This document shows positions 22,041-34,299 of a stretch of 64,000 bases of DNA, in pieces. A model generated the notes under the pieces. It ran no database searches. It was given only the letters and a program-made list of their open reading frames with translations, and had not been told where the DNA came from. Source of the DNA: Physella acuta (lineage: Eukaryota > Mollusca > Gastropoda > Physidae). Numbering within the stretch: the first letter of the stretch is position 1; each line of letters opens with the position of its first letter. The stretch lies in contig NW_026731616.1 of assembly GCF_028476545.1 (NCBI RefSeq), positions 525,001-589,000 of the forward strand, in the 5' to 3' direction. The translations under genes and the position numbers were made by a program.

Positions 22041-24510
22041 GCTTATAACTGAATAGATTTAATAACAGAACGAAGACACGTACGAAAAACTTTTTAAAAA
22101 TTTGATACATTTTATTCTGCAAGTAATATACTAAACGATGTACAGGTGCTATGCATTGAGTAAAAAAAAAAAAAAAAAAAAAAAAGTTTTCTTTCTTGAC
22201 AACTTAAACCTGAATAGTGTTTGTATACAAAAGAACAGACGATTAATTCGTGATTAGAATGTTATGGAATCGTAAATAATACGCACGGCTAAAACCTATT
22301 TTCGAATAGACGAATCTTTTATGGAAACATTTTAGGTATGATGTTCCTTCCCAGTCCAGTTCGATGGACTGTGTATTTTGCCTACCCCCCTCTCTAATTC
22401 GTTTTTATATTATTATGGCGTCAATTTATATAAATCCACCTAGAGAATCATTTAGGGCCCTAATTCTAATAGTTATTAATTCAAGTGGAAGAATCATTGG
22501 TGATATGGTAAATGCACATCGATGTAGAAGAGGATTTCCGAGAAAATACTTTTCAATTTAACTTTATTTAAAACATGATCCTAAAGATAATTCTTAAAGA
22601 ATCCCCAAGCGCAGATTTAACATACAAAAAAGATGTTATTTTGTGAGGGTGAATTTTATACTGACATGGAATTACGTGCAAATAGAGTGTCTCCCATTTA
22701 TAAGTTAGTTAAGGGATGTAACTTATGGCAAAATTGCTAAAAAAACAAACAAAAAACATAAAGACGTGCATAACAAAATATATTTAAACGGCATAAATAT
22801 AGTAATAGTTTATTTTAATAAACATTTTATTTATTATTAAATAATAAGTAAAAATAGTATTATTGAATTAGTAACTACTAAATTAATAAAATATTATAAA
22901 CCAGATAACATTAGTATTATTATAACACTTTTAATACAAGTAAAAAACAATCTGGATATGACGTCACATGTAAATCTATTTTAATTTTGGCTCTCTTATT
23001 ATGGAGTACAACCTAATTAGAAAGAGACAGATTCCTTTACAGAAAACTATTTCACTCTGACTCGGATTCGAACTTTCGAATAATAGTCGTACACCGTCAC
23101 ATTGTTTTTGATAGGATGTCCATAATCATTAGGGATCCAGAAATAGAGATTTGATTGAGAATCTTAACATTAATGAAAAGAAAGGTTTTAAACTTGCATC
23201 AATGAGTCTTATGTTGAAGCTACGGTATTTATACTTTCGAGCAACATACGGTGTCAAAGAGTCTTAAGTTAAATTTACTATTTTTTTTTAAGTTTTCATA
23301 ATTAACATAAATGATTAATAATTATTATCATGTAATGTCATTTATTGTGTTGTATTAAGCTTAAAATGCATCTATTAGTTTTTCTTGGTTATGTTATATT
23401 AGCTAAGCTTGTAATAGTGACAATCTCCCCCTCGAATGGTATTTTCCTTTTTAAATTTTCAAACGAGAGAAAATTCATTGTCTGATTCTTTGTTCATATA
23501 CAATTCCTACATCTCAGATTGACCTCTCACTGGTTAAGTAAACTCAAAGATTGGATACAAGTCTACATCAGTTTTAAACTATAGTAAAGGAAGAACAGAC
23601 CAAAGATTGGATACAAGCCTACATCAGTTATAAACTATAGTAAAGGAAGAACAGACCAACGATTGGATACAAGCCTACATCAGTTATAAACTATAGTAAA
23701 GGAAGAACAGACCAAAGATTGGATACAAGCCTACATCAGTTATAAACTATAGTAAAGGAAGAGCAGACCAAAGATTGGATACAAGCCTACATCAGTTATA
23801 AACTATGGTAAAAGAAGAACAGACCAAAGACGCTGAAACAACGACAACAACAGTTTTGATCGTAACAGAAGAGCATTAAGATGAGGACCAATATTGTACG
23901 GAAGCTTACATAAAATCTATTCAGGCTAACATACGGATACTATATGAAATGATGTGTATTGCGTTAAAAAAAGTTTATAGAAAAAATAGTAATAAAAAAT
24001 AAAAAATTCTACATTCTTACTCACTTGTAAAATTTTAATTTAAATTTAAAATTTTCTTTTTAAAAAAATAAACATGACCTAAAGATATTTTTAAAGAATC
24101 GTCAAGGGTAGATGTATCACCAAAAGATTGCTATAAATTTCTGCGGGAATAAGACCAATAGGTTATCTCCCATTTGAAAACTAGTAAGGGATGTAACTTA
24201 AAATCAAATTTCTAAAATAAACAAACAGAACAAATATGCGCATAAAAAATAAAATACAATGGCATAGATGTAGTTTTACAAATTAGTTAATGAACTATAT
24301 AATATAATTATTAAAATATATACAAGTGTTTAATTAATTAATTGACAACTGAAAAATTGTAAGAATATTATAAACTAAAAAGCAACATCAATACTTCAAG
24401 ATTATGTAATACAAGTAAAAATCTTACAATCTTAATTATAGATGTTTGAACTAAAATTTTAGGAATATTTTTGGCTCCCCTAACAGAGGGGCATAATTTA
24501 AGACGGACAT
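22040..24510 (+). repeat. Composite repeat family X, long copy
   Basis: It begins with AAAGCAGCTTATAACTGAAT and runs through GGGCCCTAATTCTAATAGTT. One X unit (TGTCTCCCATTTATAAGTTA to TTTGGCTCTCTTATTATGGA) ends near 23,010. After a reversed GGGATCCAGAAA box (about 23,140) comes a 56-bp tandem array, then a second X unit (GTTATCTCCCATTTGAAAAC, AAGGGATGTAACTTAAAATC) ending at GGCTCCCCTAACAGAGGGGC near 24,500. No gene was found. Confidence 0.8.
23546..23825. repeat. 56-bp tandem array, five units
   Basis: Units of exactly 56 bp start at 23,546, 23,602, 23,658, 23,714 and 23,770, each with AAAGATTGGATACAAG and ACTATAGTAAAGGAAGA. The inverted equivalent at 41,056-41,672 has about seven units. Confidence 0.95.
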
Positions 24511-24533
24511 ATTTGTTGGTACTAGATCTAGAC

Positions 24534-24750
24534 CAGGGGTCTCCAAACTACGGCCCGCGGGCCGGATGCGGCCCGCGAGGTCCTCTCATACGGCCCGCGG
24601 AGATCTTTTTGTCCAAGGAAAAAACGTTTGTTGGTGCTGGCTGAGGAACTTTGCCCAGAAAAATCAAAGACATGTCTGGAAGAAACTGGCCCCCGAACTG
24701 AAATTTGATTGTTAATGCGGCCCTCGGACTGAAAAGTTTGGAGACCCCTG
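24534..24750 (+). mobile_element. hAT MITE, CAGGGGTCTCCAAAC family, 217 bp
   Basis: The ends are CAGGGGTCTCCAAACTACGG and AAGTTTGGAGACCCCTG, flanked by ATCTAGAC at 24,526-24,533 and 24,751-24,758. Its length is identical to the copies at 4392 and 37,295. Confidence 0.96.
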
Positions 24751-24764
24751 ATCTAGACAGTCTC

Positions 24765-24930
24765 TAACTCGGATCCTGCGAGACCGTAGTAGTCCAAGAG
24801 TCCATCTAGCCGTGACGGTGATCCGATTCACGTCATAGAAAGCAGAGGCGTCTGGGCCTAGTACAGACTAAGCTATTGCCTCATGCCAAGGTGACTAAAA
24901 TTGGTAAACTCTACTTCATCTGCACCATAA
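24765..24930 (+). repeat. SINE-like segment with CTCGGATCC head
   Basis: CTAACTCGGATCCTGCGAGA, AAGCAGAGGCGTCTGGGCC, TAGTACAGACTAAGCTATTG and TTGGTAAACTCTACTTCATC align with 12,570-12,740. Confidence 0.7.
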
Positions 24931-24996
24931 ACAATACTATAAAATACGATTTTAGACTCACTTGTTACAAAGTGTAATAATTGTGTAAAAAGGGTG

Positions 24997-25107
<111 letters not shown>

Positions 25108-25132
25108 GTCTCGGTCGCAAACCGTCTAACTC

Positions 25133-26109
25133 TAAGTAAATTTTACACGAGAGACAAAAAACTGATTATTTCTTTGTTGATCGCTCTAAAACAAATTGTT
25201 TTTAATGATATGTGCGAAGAAACTCTCTAGCCACTATACTGTAGCGTTTTAAAATGAGTATTATTAATATTTACAAAATTATAGTAGATTTTAAAAGATA
25301 GACGGTTTGCTCGGTCTAAAACTCTCGGTGCAAACCGTCTATCTGTGCGCGCGCAGACTTGGCCGTTTTGAACCGAGAATTTCGGTCTCAGCCGCGTTCG
25401 TTCGTTTTGTCCGATGATCGTGACTTAGTTTTGTTTATGTTTTTAAGTTATAATTAACACTTCATAATATTTAGATTATAGTTTTGAGCTCATATTTTAA
25501 TTATTTGAGTTTATTCTACTTTATGGGGTCAGTTTAATTTTAGTAGAGATGTTTTCATATGGCTTTATCGCTTTCGACTGTTTATTCATTATGGCTGTAT
25601 TTAGCACTAGACTTATTAACTGTTGAAGGTTATGCTTTATTTATTACATATTTCTATTCTCACTGTTTATATTACTAAATCTGGTGGGTGCTGGGTTTTG
25701 TAGAATGATAATAATAAAAATATAAACCTTATTGTCAGATATATTATGAATGAGACATAACACACTAATTACATTAATAAAGACTTAATTTTTACTTATT
25801 TTACAAAATGTAACAAAAAAATGTGTTTATTTTTTAAATTTATTCTTTAAATAAACGTCACATGAAGAAACATTAACATGGCAACATATTTTTAAAATCA
25901 GGCAATTCATCATAAAAATGTGTATTTATGACTTGCTTTTAGGTTTTCATATATGACAGCTTTTTTTTCTGCTCTTGTACAACTTGACAGGGGCTACAGA
26001 TGAGATCATAATCTTACGACCCTAGCTTAGCAATTTCCAGCTATCTGCAAATTAACTTTGAAGTAGACATTAGCATCAGGCTTGTACTGCAGTGCACGAA
26101 TATTTGTCG
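25133..26109. other. Element interior, no gene
   Basis: It includes a GC-richer patch with GTGCGCGCGCAGAC (about 25,346) and AT-rich remainder. It matches nothing else in the window. Confidence 0.5.
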
Positions 26110-27165
26110 CATTGAATTCTTGATAGGTCTGACTGGTCTTTTGAGAGAGGCTGGTCTCTTGTCTGTAATGTGAGACTGGTCTCTTGTATGGTAAGACTGG
26201 TCTGTAGAGAAAGGCTGGTGTCTTGTATGGTAAGACTGGTGTGCTGGGAGAGGCTGGTCTGTTGAGAGAGGCTGGTGTCTTGGAGGGTAAGATTGGTCAG
26301 TTAAGAGACTTTGGTCTTTTGTATATTACGACTGGTCTGCTGATAGAGACTGGTCTTTTGTATGGTAAGAATGGTCAGTTGAAAGAGGCTGGTCTGTTGA
26401 GTTGCTGGTGTCTGAGAGGGTTAGACTAGTTTGTTGAGATATTCTTGTGCCCTGTATTGTAAGAGAGTTTGGTCTTTTGTATGTTACGACTGGTATGTTG
26501 TGAAAGGCTTGTGTGTTAAGAGATGCTGATGTCTTGTATGGTAAGACTGGTCTGTTGAGAGAGGCTGATCTGTTGAGAGAGGCTGTTTGTTGAGAGAGGC
26601 TGGTCTGTTGGGAGAGGCTGGTGTCTTAAATGGTAATACTGGTCTGTTGAGAGAGGCTGATCTGTTGAGAGAGGCTGGTATGTCGAGAGAGGCTGGTCTA
26701 TTGAGAGAGGCTGGTCTGTTGATAGAAGCTGGTTTGTTGAGAGAGGCTGATCTGTTGCGAGAGGCTGGTATGTCGAGAGAGGCTGGTATGTTGAGAAAGG
26801 CTGGTATTTTGAGAGAGGCTGGTCTGTTGAGAGAGGCTGATCTGTTGAGAGGCTGGTATGTCGAGAGAGACTGGTATGTTGAGAGAGACTAGTGTGTTTA
26901 GAGAGGCTGGTCTGTTGAGAGAGGCTGGTATGTCGAGTGATGCTGGTCTGTTGAGAGAGGCTGGTATGTCGAGAGAGGCTGGTCTGTTGAGAGAGGCTGG
27001 TATATTGAGAGAGCTTGTTCTATTGTATGGTAAGATTGGTATGTTGAGAGAGTCTGGTACGTTGAGAGAGACTGGTCTGTTTAGAGAGGCTGATCTCTTG
27101 AGAGAGGCTGGTATGTTGAGAGAGAGGCTTGTATGTTGAGATAGAGGCTGGTATCTTGAAAAAAT
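26110..27165. repeat. 18-bp minisatellite, about 1 kb
   Basis: The unit approximates GAGAGAGGCTGGTCTGTT, with variants ending GGTATGTC or GCTGATCTGTT. Because 18 is a multiple of 3, frames such as (LLREAG)n stay open over about 100 codons. Indels move them between frames and no start context or similarity supports a protein. Confidence 0.93.
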
Positions 27166-27169
27166 AAAA

Positions 27170-28110
27170 CTGAATTTTTTTTTTGGTCATTCAGACTGGA
27201 ATCTTTTTTTGACTTATAAAATGACATCATTTTGTTACTTGACAGCTTGAGATTGCTAGCTAAGTTTAAATAACCTTCTCCTTCTTCTATATGGTAGCAT
27301 CCAATACGATTTCATATCATGTGATTAAATAATTTCAATTTTGATCTGAAATCTAAACATGTAATACTCATCATTAGCTAATTGCTAAGCTCATGTTTTA
27401 ATGCGTTATACTTATACATTGAAGCATGCTTATTATTTATTGAACTGAATAGCCATCTCAATAGTTGACCATTTATATTAAAATTAATCATACAGGCATT
27501 TACTAAACACAACTAAGCATGTCGTTTAACATGTACGCCAAAAATTTTGTGACCCACTATATAAACATTTCTTAACACGTATCTAAACCCTCAATCTATA
27601 GCTAGTAGTGAATTAACAATCATTAAATTTATTGCACAAGCTTGTGAAAATGTAATTATAATAATATTGTTTTAATTGATCAATAGATTTAGATTCTAGA
27701 ATGAAGATCTCGTTTCAAAGCATTGTGTTAGCGTAATAAAAATGTAAACAAATAACTTTGGTTCTCGAAAATCTACTGGAAATAGGCAAATTTAAATAAA
27801 TACTCTATGTTTATTATTTTTTAATAGAATAGATGAAAATAATCAATAAAATAGTCTTACCAATAAGTAATTTGACTGCTGTGGTGTAAAATCGTGTGAT
27901 TGCAGCGTGCGACTGCGTTTCCGATCAAAAGTGTACTGACAAATATATCGGTATTCGTTTTGCGCCGAGATTTTTATCGCTAGAAATAATAGGCGGTTTG
28001 TTCAAATGATTATATCTCAATAATCATTCAACAGATTTCTATAATATTTTCAGGCATTATGGGGAATCATACTGGCTTTTGATTTATGTAAAAAAAGGAA
28101 AATTGAATTT
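27170..28110. other. Element interior, AT-rich, no gene
   Basis: No coding or repeat content was recognised before the right inverted end. Confidence 0.5.
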
Positions 28111-28139
28111 TTTTGAGTTAGACGGTTTGCGACCGAGAC

Positions 28140-28144
<5 letters not shown>

Positions 28145-28217
<73 letters not shown>
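28145..28217. repeat. (TA)n microsatellite, right flank of the TIR element
   Basis: A pure TA tract between the 3.04-kb element and the GTGACAGGAC foldback arm. Confidence 0.97.
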
Positions 28218-28221
<4 letters not shown>

Positions 28222-28400
28222 CAGGACAAACATATGATCTCAGGACAAATGATCTCAGACAAAATATCTCAGAAAAAATATATCACGGACAAATGATCTC
28301 AGGACAAATGATCTCAGGGCAAATGATCTCAAGCACAAATTATCTCAAGGACAAAAGATACCAGGAAAAATATATTAGGACAAATAATACCATGGACAAT
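28218..28400 (+). repeat. Foldback arm of ATGATCTCAGGACAA phrases
   Basis: It starts GTGACAGGACAAA and repeats a 15-bp phrase, ATGATCTCAGGACAA, with variants (ATATCTCAGACAAA, ATACCAGGA) about eleven times. The reverse complement, with the same variants in the same order, lies at 39,308-39,492. It is either one arm of a solo or truncated foldback element or the far arm of a larger unit. Confidence 0.75.
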
Positions 28401-28429
28401 TGATCCGGAAGGGTTGGAAACTGTTAAAT

Positions 28430-28545
28430 GTATATTTTATGTATAAATTAAATTTCGTTATATGGGCGACAGACGTTCTTTTTTAAGATCCCCCCCCACC
28501 CCCACCCCTCCCACCCCTAGAGTAGCCCGCAAGAAACTCTCAATG
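28430..28545. mobile_element. Remnant of the CAGTGTTTCTTCCAG MITE family
   Basis: AACTGTTAAATGTATATTTT, AAATTTCGTTATATG, a C-run and GCAAGAAACTCTC match interior and right-end parts of the family. The left end is missing. Confidence 0.5.
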
Positions 28546-28699
28546 GGACTTTTGTCAAGTTTGAGCTTAGTTGCAAGGTTCAGGGGTATGACTACGACTA
28601 TATTTTGTCTGAATGTGCAGTAACTGCTTATAGATCAAGGTTACATCCGGATAAAATGTCGATTCTGGATGAAAAATCCGTTTTCAATGACATTTTTCA

Positions 28700-29405
28700 T
28701 TTCCCGTTAAATTTGCACACATATTAATAGTTATATTATTTTATTTTCAAAACTCATAACAAAATTATACTGTAAAAAACACAAGTTTAACATAAAAAAA
28801 AAACTATGTTCAGAGAACAATGAGAATAGGTGCAGTAGAAAGTATACGGACAGCTGACAGTCACTTGGGCACCCAGCACCACAGCCGTGCTGAAGCCAGC
28901 CCCGTGGCGACTATTCCATTTTTGCCACTGCCCAAGTGCCGACTTTTTCAAAATTTCATTAAATGGGAAATTTTATTTTACTCAGAATGCATTTCCTATC
29001 TCTCAGTAATCATTAATTCTACGTGAGTGAAGTAGCTTTTTTTAGTTATTAGCTTCCTACTGTTGAGCCGGATACATTACGGTGGGGTACTAGTTTACCC
29101 TGCGTTCATTGGAGTAGGAGATATGTCTGGTGAGAACCAAAGGACAAAAGCGACAGATACAATGTAATCAAACCGACGTCCAAGCCAGTTAGTCGGAGTT
29201 TGCCGTGTTGAGGCCTGTCTGGCTAATGGCAGACACCCCCTTAGCCGGTGATGTCCTTATAGAAAGGAAAAAAAAATGTTAACTGCTTCTCAAGTGGATT
29301 GGGATAGTCCTATATTTATGTTTCTTAATTACCAATTTTATTATTCTGGTTAAATAAGTGCATGTTTTTATGGGAACAAATATGATTTCATATTTAAAGC
29401 TTATT
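28700..29405 (+). mobile_element. Non-autonomous hAT fragment, long CAGGGGTCGGCAACC variety
   Basis: It aligns with 39,500-40,200 and, reversed, with 47,200-47,760. Shared blocks are ACGGACAGCTGACAG, CCCAAGTGCCGACTTTTTC, TCAGAATGCATT, AATCAAACCGA and AAGTGGATTGGGATAGTC. Both terminal repeats are lost. An open frame at 28,820-29,026 is part of the repeat and not a gene. Confidence 0.75.
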
Positions 29406-29640
29406 ATTAGTTCTGTTGTATTTTGAAAGTTTGTTTTAGCTTTTCGTTTAAATATTATCTCCCTTGAATAAATTTCTCCTTTAATAGATACCAAACAGTG
29501 ATAATTCATTGCCGAATTCTAAGTAGTTATCAAATTCCTTCATCTTAGATTAATGTTTAATCAAAATATCTATACTTTCAAATCTATGTTCGTCCTGTTA
29601 CAACAAATATTTTTATCAGTACTTTCGAATTGTGGCTAAC
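29406..29640 (-). repeat. Composite repeat W fragment, reversed
   Basis: AATTCATTGCCGAATTCTAA, TCAAATTCCTTCATCTTAGA and TTATCTCCCTTGAA read as the reverse of the module between the CGATCGATCC and GGGAGATAA boxes. Confidence 0.6.
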
Positions 29641-29799
29641 CCCTAGACTAGATGACGAAGCTTTTATAAAAAAACAATACAGTTCAGATGTATCACTATG
29701 TTGGTTATACGTAATTAATATCAATTCAAATATTTGTATATCTTATACTAGAAAAACTTGGCTATATGTATTAAATATAAAAGGTCATATCGGATGTCT

Positions 29800-30518
29800 A
29801 TTGAGAAGTTATCACACACAATAGCATGAAGATCTGTAATAAAGTGTCCAAAAGCAGTCGACATATTAGGAGTGAAAAATTCAAAAGTATCACGTTATAT
29901 TTTGGTTTGCTTAATCAATTAGAAAAAAAATTGGAATCGGTGTTGGTTCTCTTCTACTGAAATTGCTTGATTTGAAAACCAAATAGGCCTATTTCTGGAG
30001 TGGTACGTTCACAGAAATCAAGAGCAAGTAAAAATAGTTTGAGGTACAGTAAAACATGCACATTACGCTGCACAAGTGGACAGCTCTAAAAGAAATGCCA
30101 CGAGTTGAGGCTCTATTATGTTACCCATGGAATAATCTTCCAGGATGCTACATTGAGGTGAAGAAGTTGGCATTTGTAGGGCTGACGAACTTCGGGTCAA
30201 CATATTCATATATTTATGCAAGCAAGCTTCTTCTTGCATGAATATAATATAAAAGATAAGTAAAAAAAAAACGATTTACAAATAAAAATCTAGGGTCGTG
30301 CTCGAAACTGAAAACAACAAGTTATGAGCCAGGTTTTAACATACATTCAAAGGCACGCAAGGCCAAAACTATTGTAAATAGTATTCAATAATTTATGTAA
30401 TATAATTTGATTACTGATTTTTTTTATACTAGCAGAGCTAGATAAAATACTTTAATATGATTTTATATCTATGTTTTTATATAAATAACTATTATTTCAT
30501 ATGTTCAGCTATTTATTT

Positions 30519-30595
<77 letters not shown>

Positions 30596-32690
30596 CCTGA
30601 TTAAATATCATGCTATTGAAATAAGAATTTTAATGGCTCTCTAAAACCCGGGAAATTTTGTAAATTGTAACTTTTGACTCTTCCGTCTAAAAAGATTGCC
30701 GACCCCTGCGCTATTATCACCAACCGACTAACGTTATTTATACACGACAGGACATAGCAAAGACCAAGATATCGCCCCATATGTTGAGGTCACAAAAACA
30801 GGTTAACTTTAATTTATCCTCTATGGGCCACTTGGTCTGAAAGGTCGAACACTTAAGAAGACATATACGTGACCGCCATTAACAATCAGCGAACGCAATA
30901 AATTAAAACAATAATATAGAGAGCCTGAGTACGGAAAAAAAATACAATTGTTGCTTTTCGTTTCAAGTGTGATTACGGGTAAATTGTCTTCTTAATAATT
31001 CTTACTTTCACACCTAGAAGTCTATCGGGCAGATGAAGTGGAGTTTACCAATTTTATTTTATTTTAGTGCCCTCAGACATGAGATGATGGATTAATCGGC
31101 TCTAGACAGTGCTGCTTCTACTTACAGAACGTGAGTAGCATTGTCCTCATTGCGAGGTGAAGTAATGGGCACCAACGTTGCATATTTGTCGTTAAGGATG
31201 TCCCTTTTCACAAGGGAGCCAGAAATTGCATTTCGTAAAACTCTTCTGAAAGTAATAATAATTTTAATTGTCTCTATTTTTCAAACTTGTTTTAAAAGAA
31301 TAACTTATGTTTATACGTTTATAATTTCTATAAAATTTTAAGTTGTCATTATGTAACTATTAATTTTTTGAGAAGTATTTTATATAAAGTACATATTTTA
31401 AAATGATAATGTTAATAATTAGACTCATGTCGTTCGGTTACATTTTTTTTATGTGACTTTGTTATAAGTTTGTTATTTTTTTTCTTTTTCTTTAGTGTTA
31501 CTTCCCTTTATTGATTACAAAATGGGAGATAATTCATTACACTTAAAACCAAAGAGACGGCGTTAACCCAACAGTCGCATGTTCAAATCCTTGGTTCGTA
31601 GGAAACCACAACGCCTGCCAATTAGCGAACCAGGGCATCTATAAAGTATTGCATAAAACGATCACAATTCGCCGAACCCCCTCGTTAGCACCATGAGATA
31701 TTCGTTCGATTGTGTGCAAAAATAAAGACAAAGAACTGCTTTGTATGAAAGAAATATGACGGACATTATGACGAGTGATACACGAATTACGCTGAAGTAC
31801 AAGTGTGATGTAGAGGTCGCGTTCACTCAATGTAAACAATGCCCATGATTTCCTCAGTGACTGTACAATCAATAGCCATCGATCCTTACACTAAAGACTT
31901 TCAATCCTAGCTGTTATGCTACTTCTCTTATTTTACTATAAAAAATAGGTGATGTAAACCTAACTATAGTCTTAGAGTTTCGACTGTAGTTAAGCATTTC
32001 ATCTAATGTGAAGGATTTTGATACGAACGTAGAATTCGGCAATGAATGATCTCCCTTTTGAACATCCACTTTTATAAGAACATGTAATTTAATAAAAAAA
32101 AAAAAACTATTTTAGCAGAAGAAAATACGATAGCAAAGCCAATACATACTTGATAAAAACAATATTATTATTTTTTAAACAAAAGCAGCTTAAAACTGAA
32201 TAGATTAAATGACAGAACGAAAACACGTATGAAAAATTGTTTAACAATCTGGTACATTTTATTATGTAAGTAATATAATAAACTATGTACAGGTGTTATG
32301 TATTGAGTAAAAAAAAAAAAAACTTTTCTTTCATGACAATGAATAGTGCTTGAAAGCAAAAGAACAGACGATTTAATTCACGATTAGAACCTTATGGATT
32401 CCTAAATAATTCGGGCGGCTAAAACCGATTTGCGATTTATCAGCTAGACGAGGCTTACATAGTAACATTTTAGGTACGATATTCCTTCCCAATCCAGTTC
32501 GGTGGACGGTGTATTTTGCCTAACCCGCCTACAACCCCCCCCCCCCTCTCTAACTTTTAAAAAATATTATTATGGCGTCTATTTATATAAATCCACTGGC
32601 ACTTAGAGAAGCTTTTAGGGCCCTAATTCTAATAGTTATTAATTCAAGGGGAAAAGTCATTGGTGTTAAGGTACATTATTAAATTTGGTG
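29800..32690 (+). repeat. Right copy of the 2.9-kb direct duplication
   Basis: The same order of modules as 19,620-22,560. The preceding 29,640-29,930 also carries the reversed W tail (CGGATGTCTATTGAGAAGTT). It contains the second decayed hAT 3' end, a (TA)n tract, the W core at 31,140-32,110, and the GGGCCCTAATTCTAATAGTT segment at about 32,617. Confidence 0.9.
29950..30713 (+). pseudogene. Decayed hAT transposase 3' end, duplicate copy
   Basis: It carries the same peptide remnant as at 19,758-20,551 (HKWTALKEMPRVEALLCYPW) and the same terminal TTGCCGACCCCTG (to 30,713), with a shorter TA tract. Sharing of the same truncation shows that it arose with the surrounding duplication and not by a new transposition. 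Confidence 0.88.
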
Positions 32691-33109
32691 CCCCCCCCCC
32701 CACCCCCATCCCCACACACACGCCAGAAGTTGATTGATATATCAGGTATTGCAATTCTTAACAAAACCTTCTTCCTTTGAAAAATGTCACAACGTATAGT
32801 TGTCGTCACCTGCCCCCCCCCCCTTTTTTTGGATAGCTTTAAAATGTGAACATATTGTACTAACGATGTTACTCTATATTCATTTATTAATACAGCTGGG
32901 TGTGGCAATGATTTATCTATATTTTGCAGATTTACGTCATGGTGTCCCCCCACCCACCCAACCCTACCCCCTCTAAGTCTTGTCGGGCTGAGGGTAATTA
33001 ATGCCACTGAAATCAATACGGAAATGTTCCTGGAGCCTCAAATCATGTATTCTTCCTTTACCACTATAAAAACAAGCAACATATTATTGTAGAACTTGAG
33101 TGAAACTTT
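32691..33109. other. C-run rich segment, no gene
   Basis: Several poly-C tracts (32,690-32,712, 32,812-32,822 and 32,946-32,975). AGAAGTTGATTGATATATCA and GGTATTGCAATTCTTAACAA match the reverse complement of about 41,715-41,760, so it is a family-X piece. A G/C-run-driven open frame on the minus strand is not a gene. Confidence 0.55.
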
Positions 33110-33480
33110 CAAACCATACCTTTGTTTAATACACGCGTAATTTTTATGAGATAACTAAGTGGTGGAAAGTAACGATAACGAGCAGAAACATCGGCTTTCT
33201 GCAGTTTGGAGTTGCTAATGACAGCAACGATATTGACGGAGAAAGGCATAGATATCAAGTTTAGTGAAACTAGGCACATAGATATAGAAGAGGACTTCGG
33301 AGACGATACATTGAGCCAAACTAAAATAGATAATTTACTGCAACAATAATGCAAACCATCGAAAGCGTAACAGAAACTCCCCGTAGAGACCAAAGACACT
33401 GAGACAATAATGACAACAGTAATATGGGAGCATTAAGATAAGGTTCAACATTGCACGGAATCTTACATACATATGCTTTT
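33110..33480 (+). repeat. Composite repeat family X, 5' part
   Basis: TAAGTGGTGGAAAGTAACGA, ACAGCAACGATATTGACGGA, CAACAATAATGCAAACCATC and GGGAGCATTAAGATAAGG match 11,470-11,790. Minus-strand frames in both copies encode DGLHYCCSKLSIL, a shared peptide, but the similarity extends over non-coding DNA as well. Confidence 0.8.
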
Positions 33481-33539
33481 GGGACGCTTGTAAAAAAAAT
33501 TGCTAAAATTTGATAAAAACTAGTTAAAACACAAATTCT

Positions 33540-33845
33540 GTTTCATTGTATTTGAGAATGGAAGGCAAGAACAGAGAGAAGAAAGTATCCCTGAATAAAT
33601 CAACAATAGAAAAGGTTACTTTTCTGATCAATGCGTAAGTAATACAAGTGTGGTGATTATAGGTAAATATTGTGGGTTTTTAATTGATTTTGTAAACCAT
33701 GATATAACTTGACACTTATGAATGTTTTACAACAGATATGTCGGCAGGTCTCGGACTCTTACAGACAGATGCCGGTTGTGTTTAGAGTGAAATATTATCA
33801 ATATAATTCCAATTATGATTACATGTAATTCTAACCTAAACGCTT
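33540..33845 (+). repeat. Composite repeat W tail fragment
   Basis: GAGAGAAGAAAGTATCCCTG, then ATGTCGGCAGGTCTCGGACT and ACAGATGCCGGTTGTGT are diverged versions of the tail at 8790-8990. Confidence 0.5.
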
Positions 33846-34059
33846 CATATACTAAGACACATACAGTATATGTACTGATATCGTTTGCATATGACCATTA
33901 TAATATCCAATTAAATGGTATTTTTATTTTATAAAAGTTCTCTCTTCTTGCCTACAAGGAGATTACACTTCGAAACTACTGTTAAATAAATTTTAAATTC
34001 AGACTGGTTATACATTTCACGAAATCTTGATGGCGATCTGTTATATGTTGTTCAATTTT

Positions 34060-34260
34060 CTAACCTGGTAGGCAATTTAAAGAAACCGAGAGTGATCTCC
34101 CCTAAACTTTCTCGAATATTCTAATATAACACTACGTGGGATGGCAACTCGGAATATAGACATGATTTTTGTTTACTTAAACTTTTAAAATAGAATAAAA
34201 TCTAGTAGAAAAAAGAATTGCGCACCAAGCGACTAACCTACAAGCTAAACAGCGTCGAAA
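34060..34260 (-). mobile_element. Fragment of the TACTTTCTCGTATATACGAA element
   Basis: GAGAGTGATCTCCCCTAAAC, TTTCTCGAATATTCTAATAT, GGGATGGCAACTCGG and GAATTGCGCACCAAGCG are the reverse of the right-hand part of the elements at 5997 and 38,181. The head is missing. Confidence 0.75.
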
Positions 34261-34299
34261 ACCACATGGATCAATCAAACATGGTGTACTCGTGCACTT

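Larger units (their letters stand above)
19620..22560 (+). repeat. Left copy of a 2.9-kb direct duplication
   Basis: It aligns collinearly with about 29,800-32,690 at an offset near 10.17 kb. Shared order: reversed W tail (GTCGACATATTAGGAG), a decayed hAT 3' end, SINE-like body, reversed W box, tRNA-like head, the CGATCCTTACACTA module, and a segment ending in GGGCCCTAATTCTAATAGTT. Differences are scattered substitutions, small indels and (TA)n length, so the duplication is not brand new. Confidence 0.9.

Noticed and set aside
26223-27139. Repeat protein of LLREAG hexapeptides
   Set aside because: The 18-bp minisatellite keeps any frame open. Three different frames are used in succession, broken by indels, with no signal peptide, introns or homologue.
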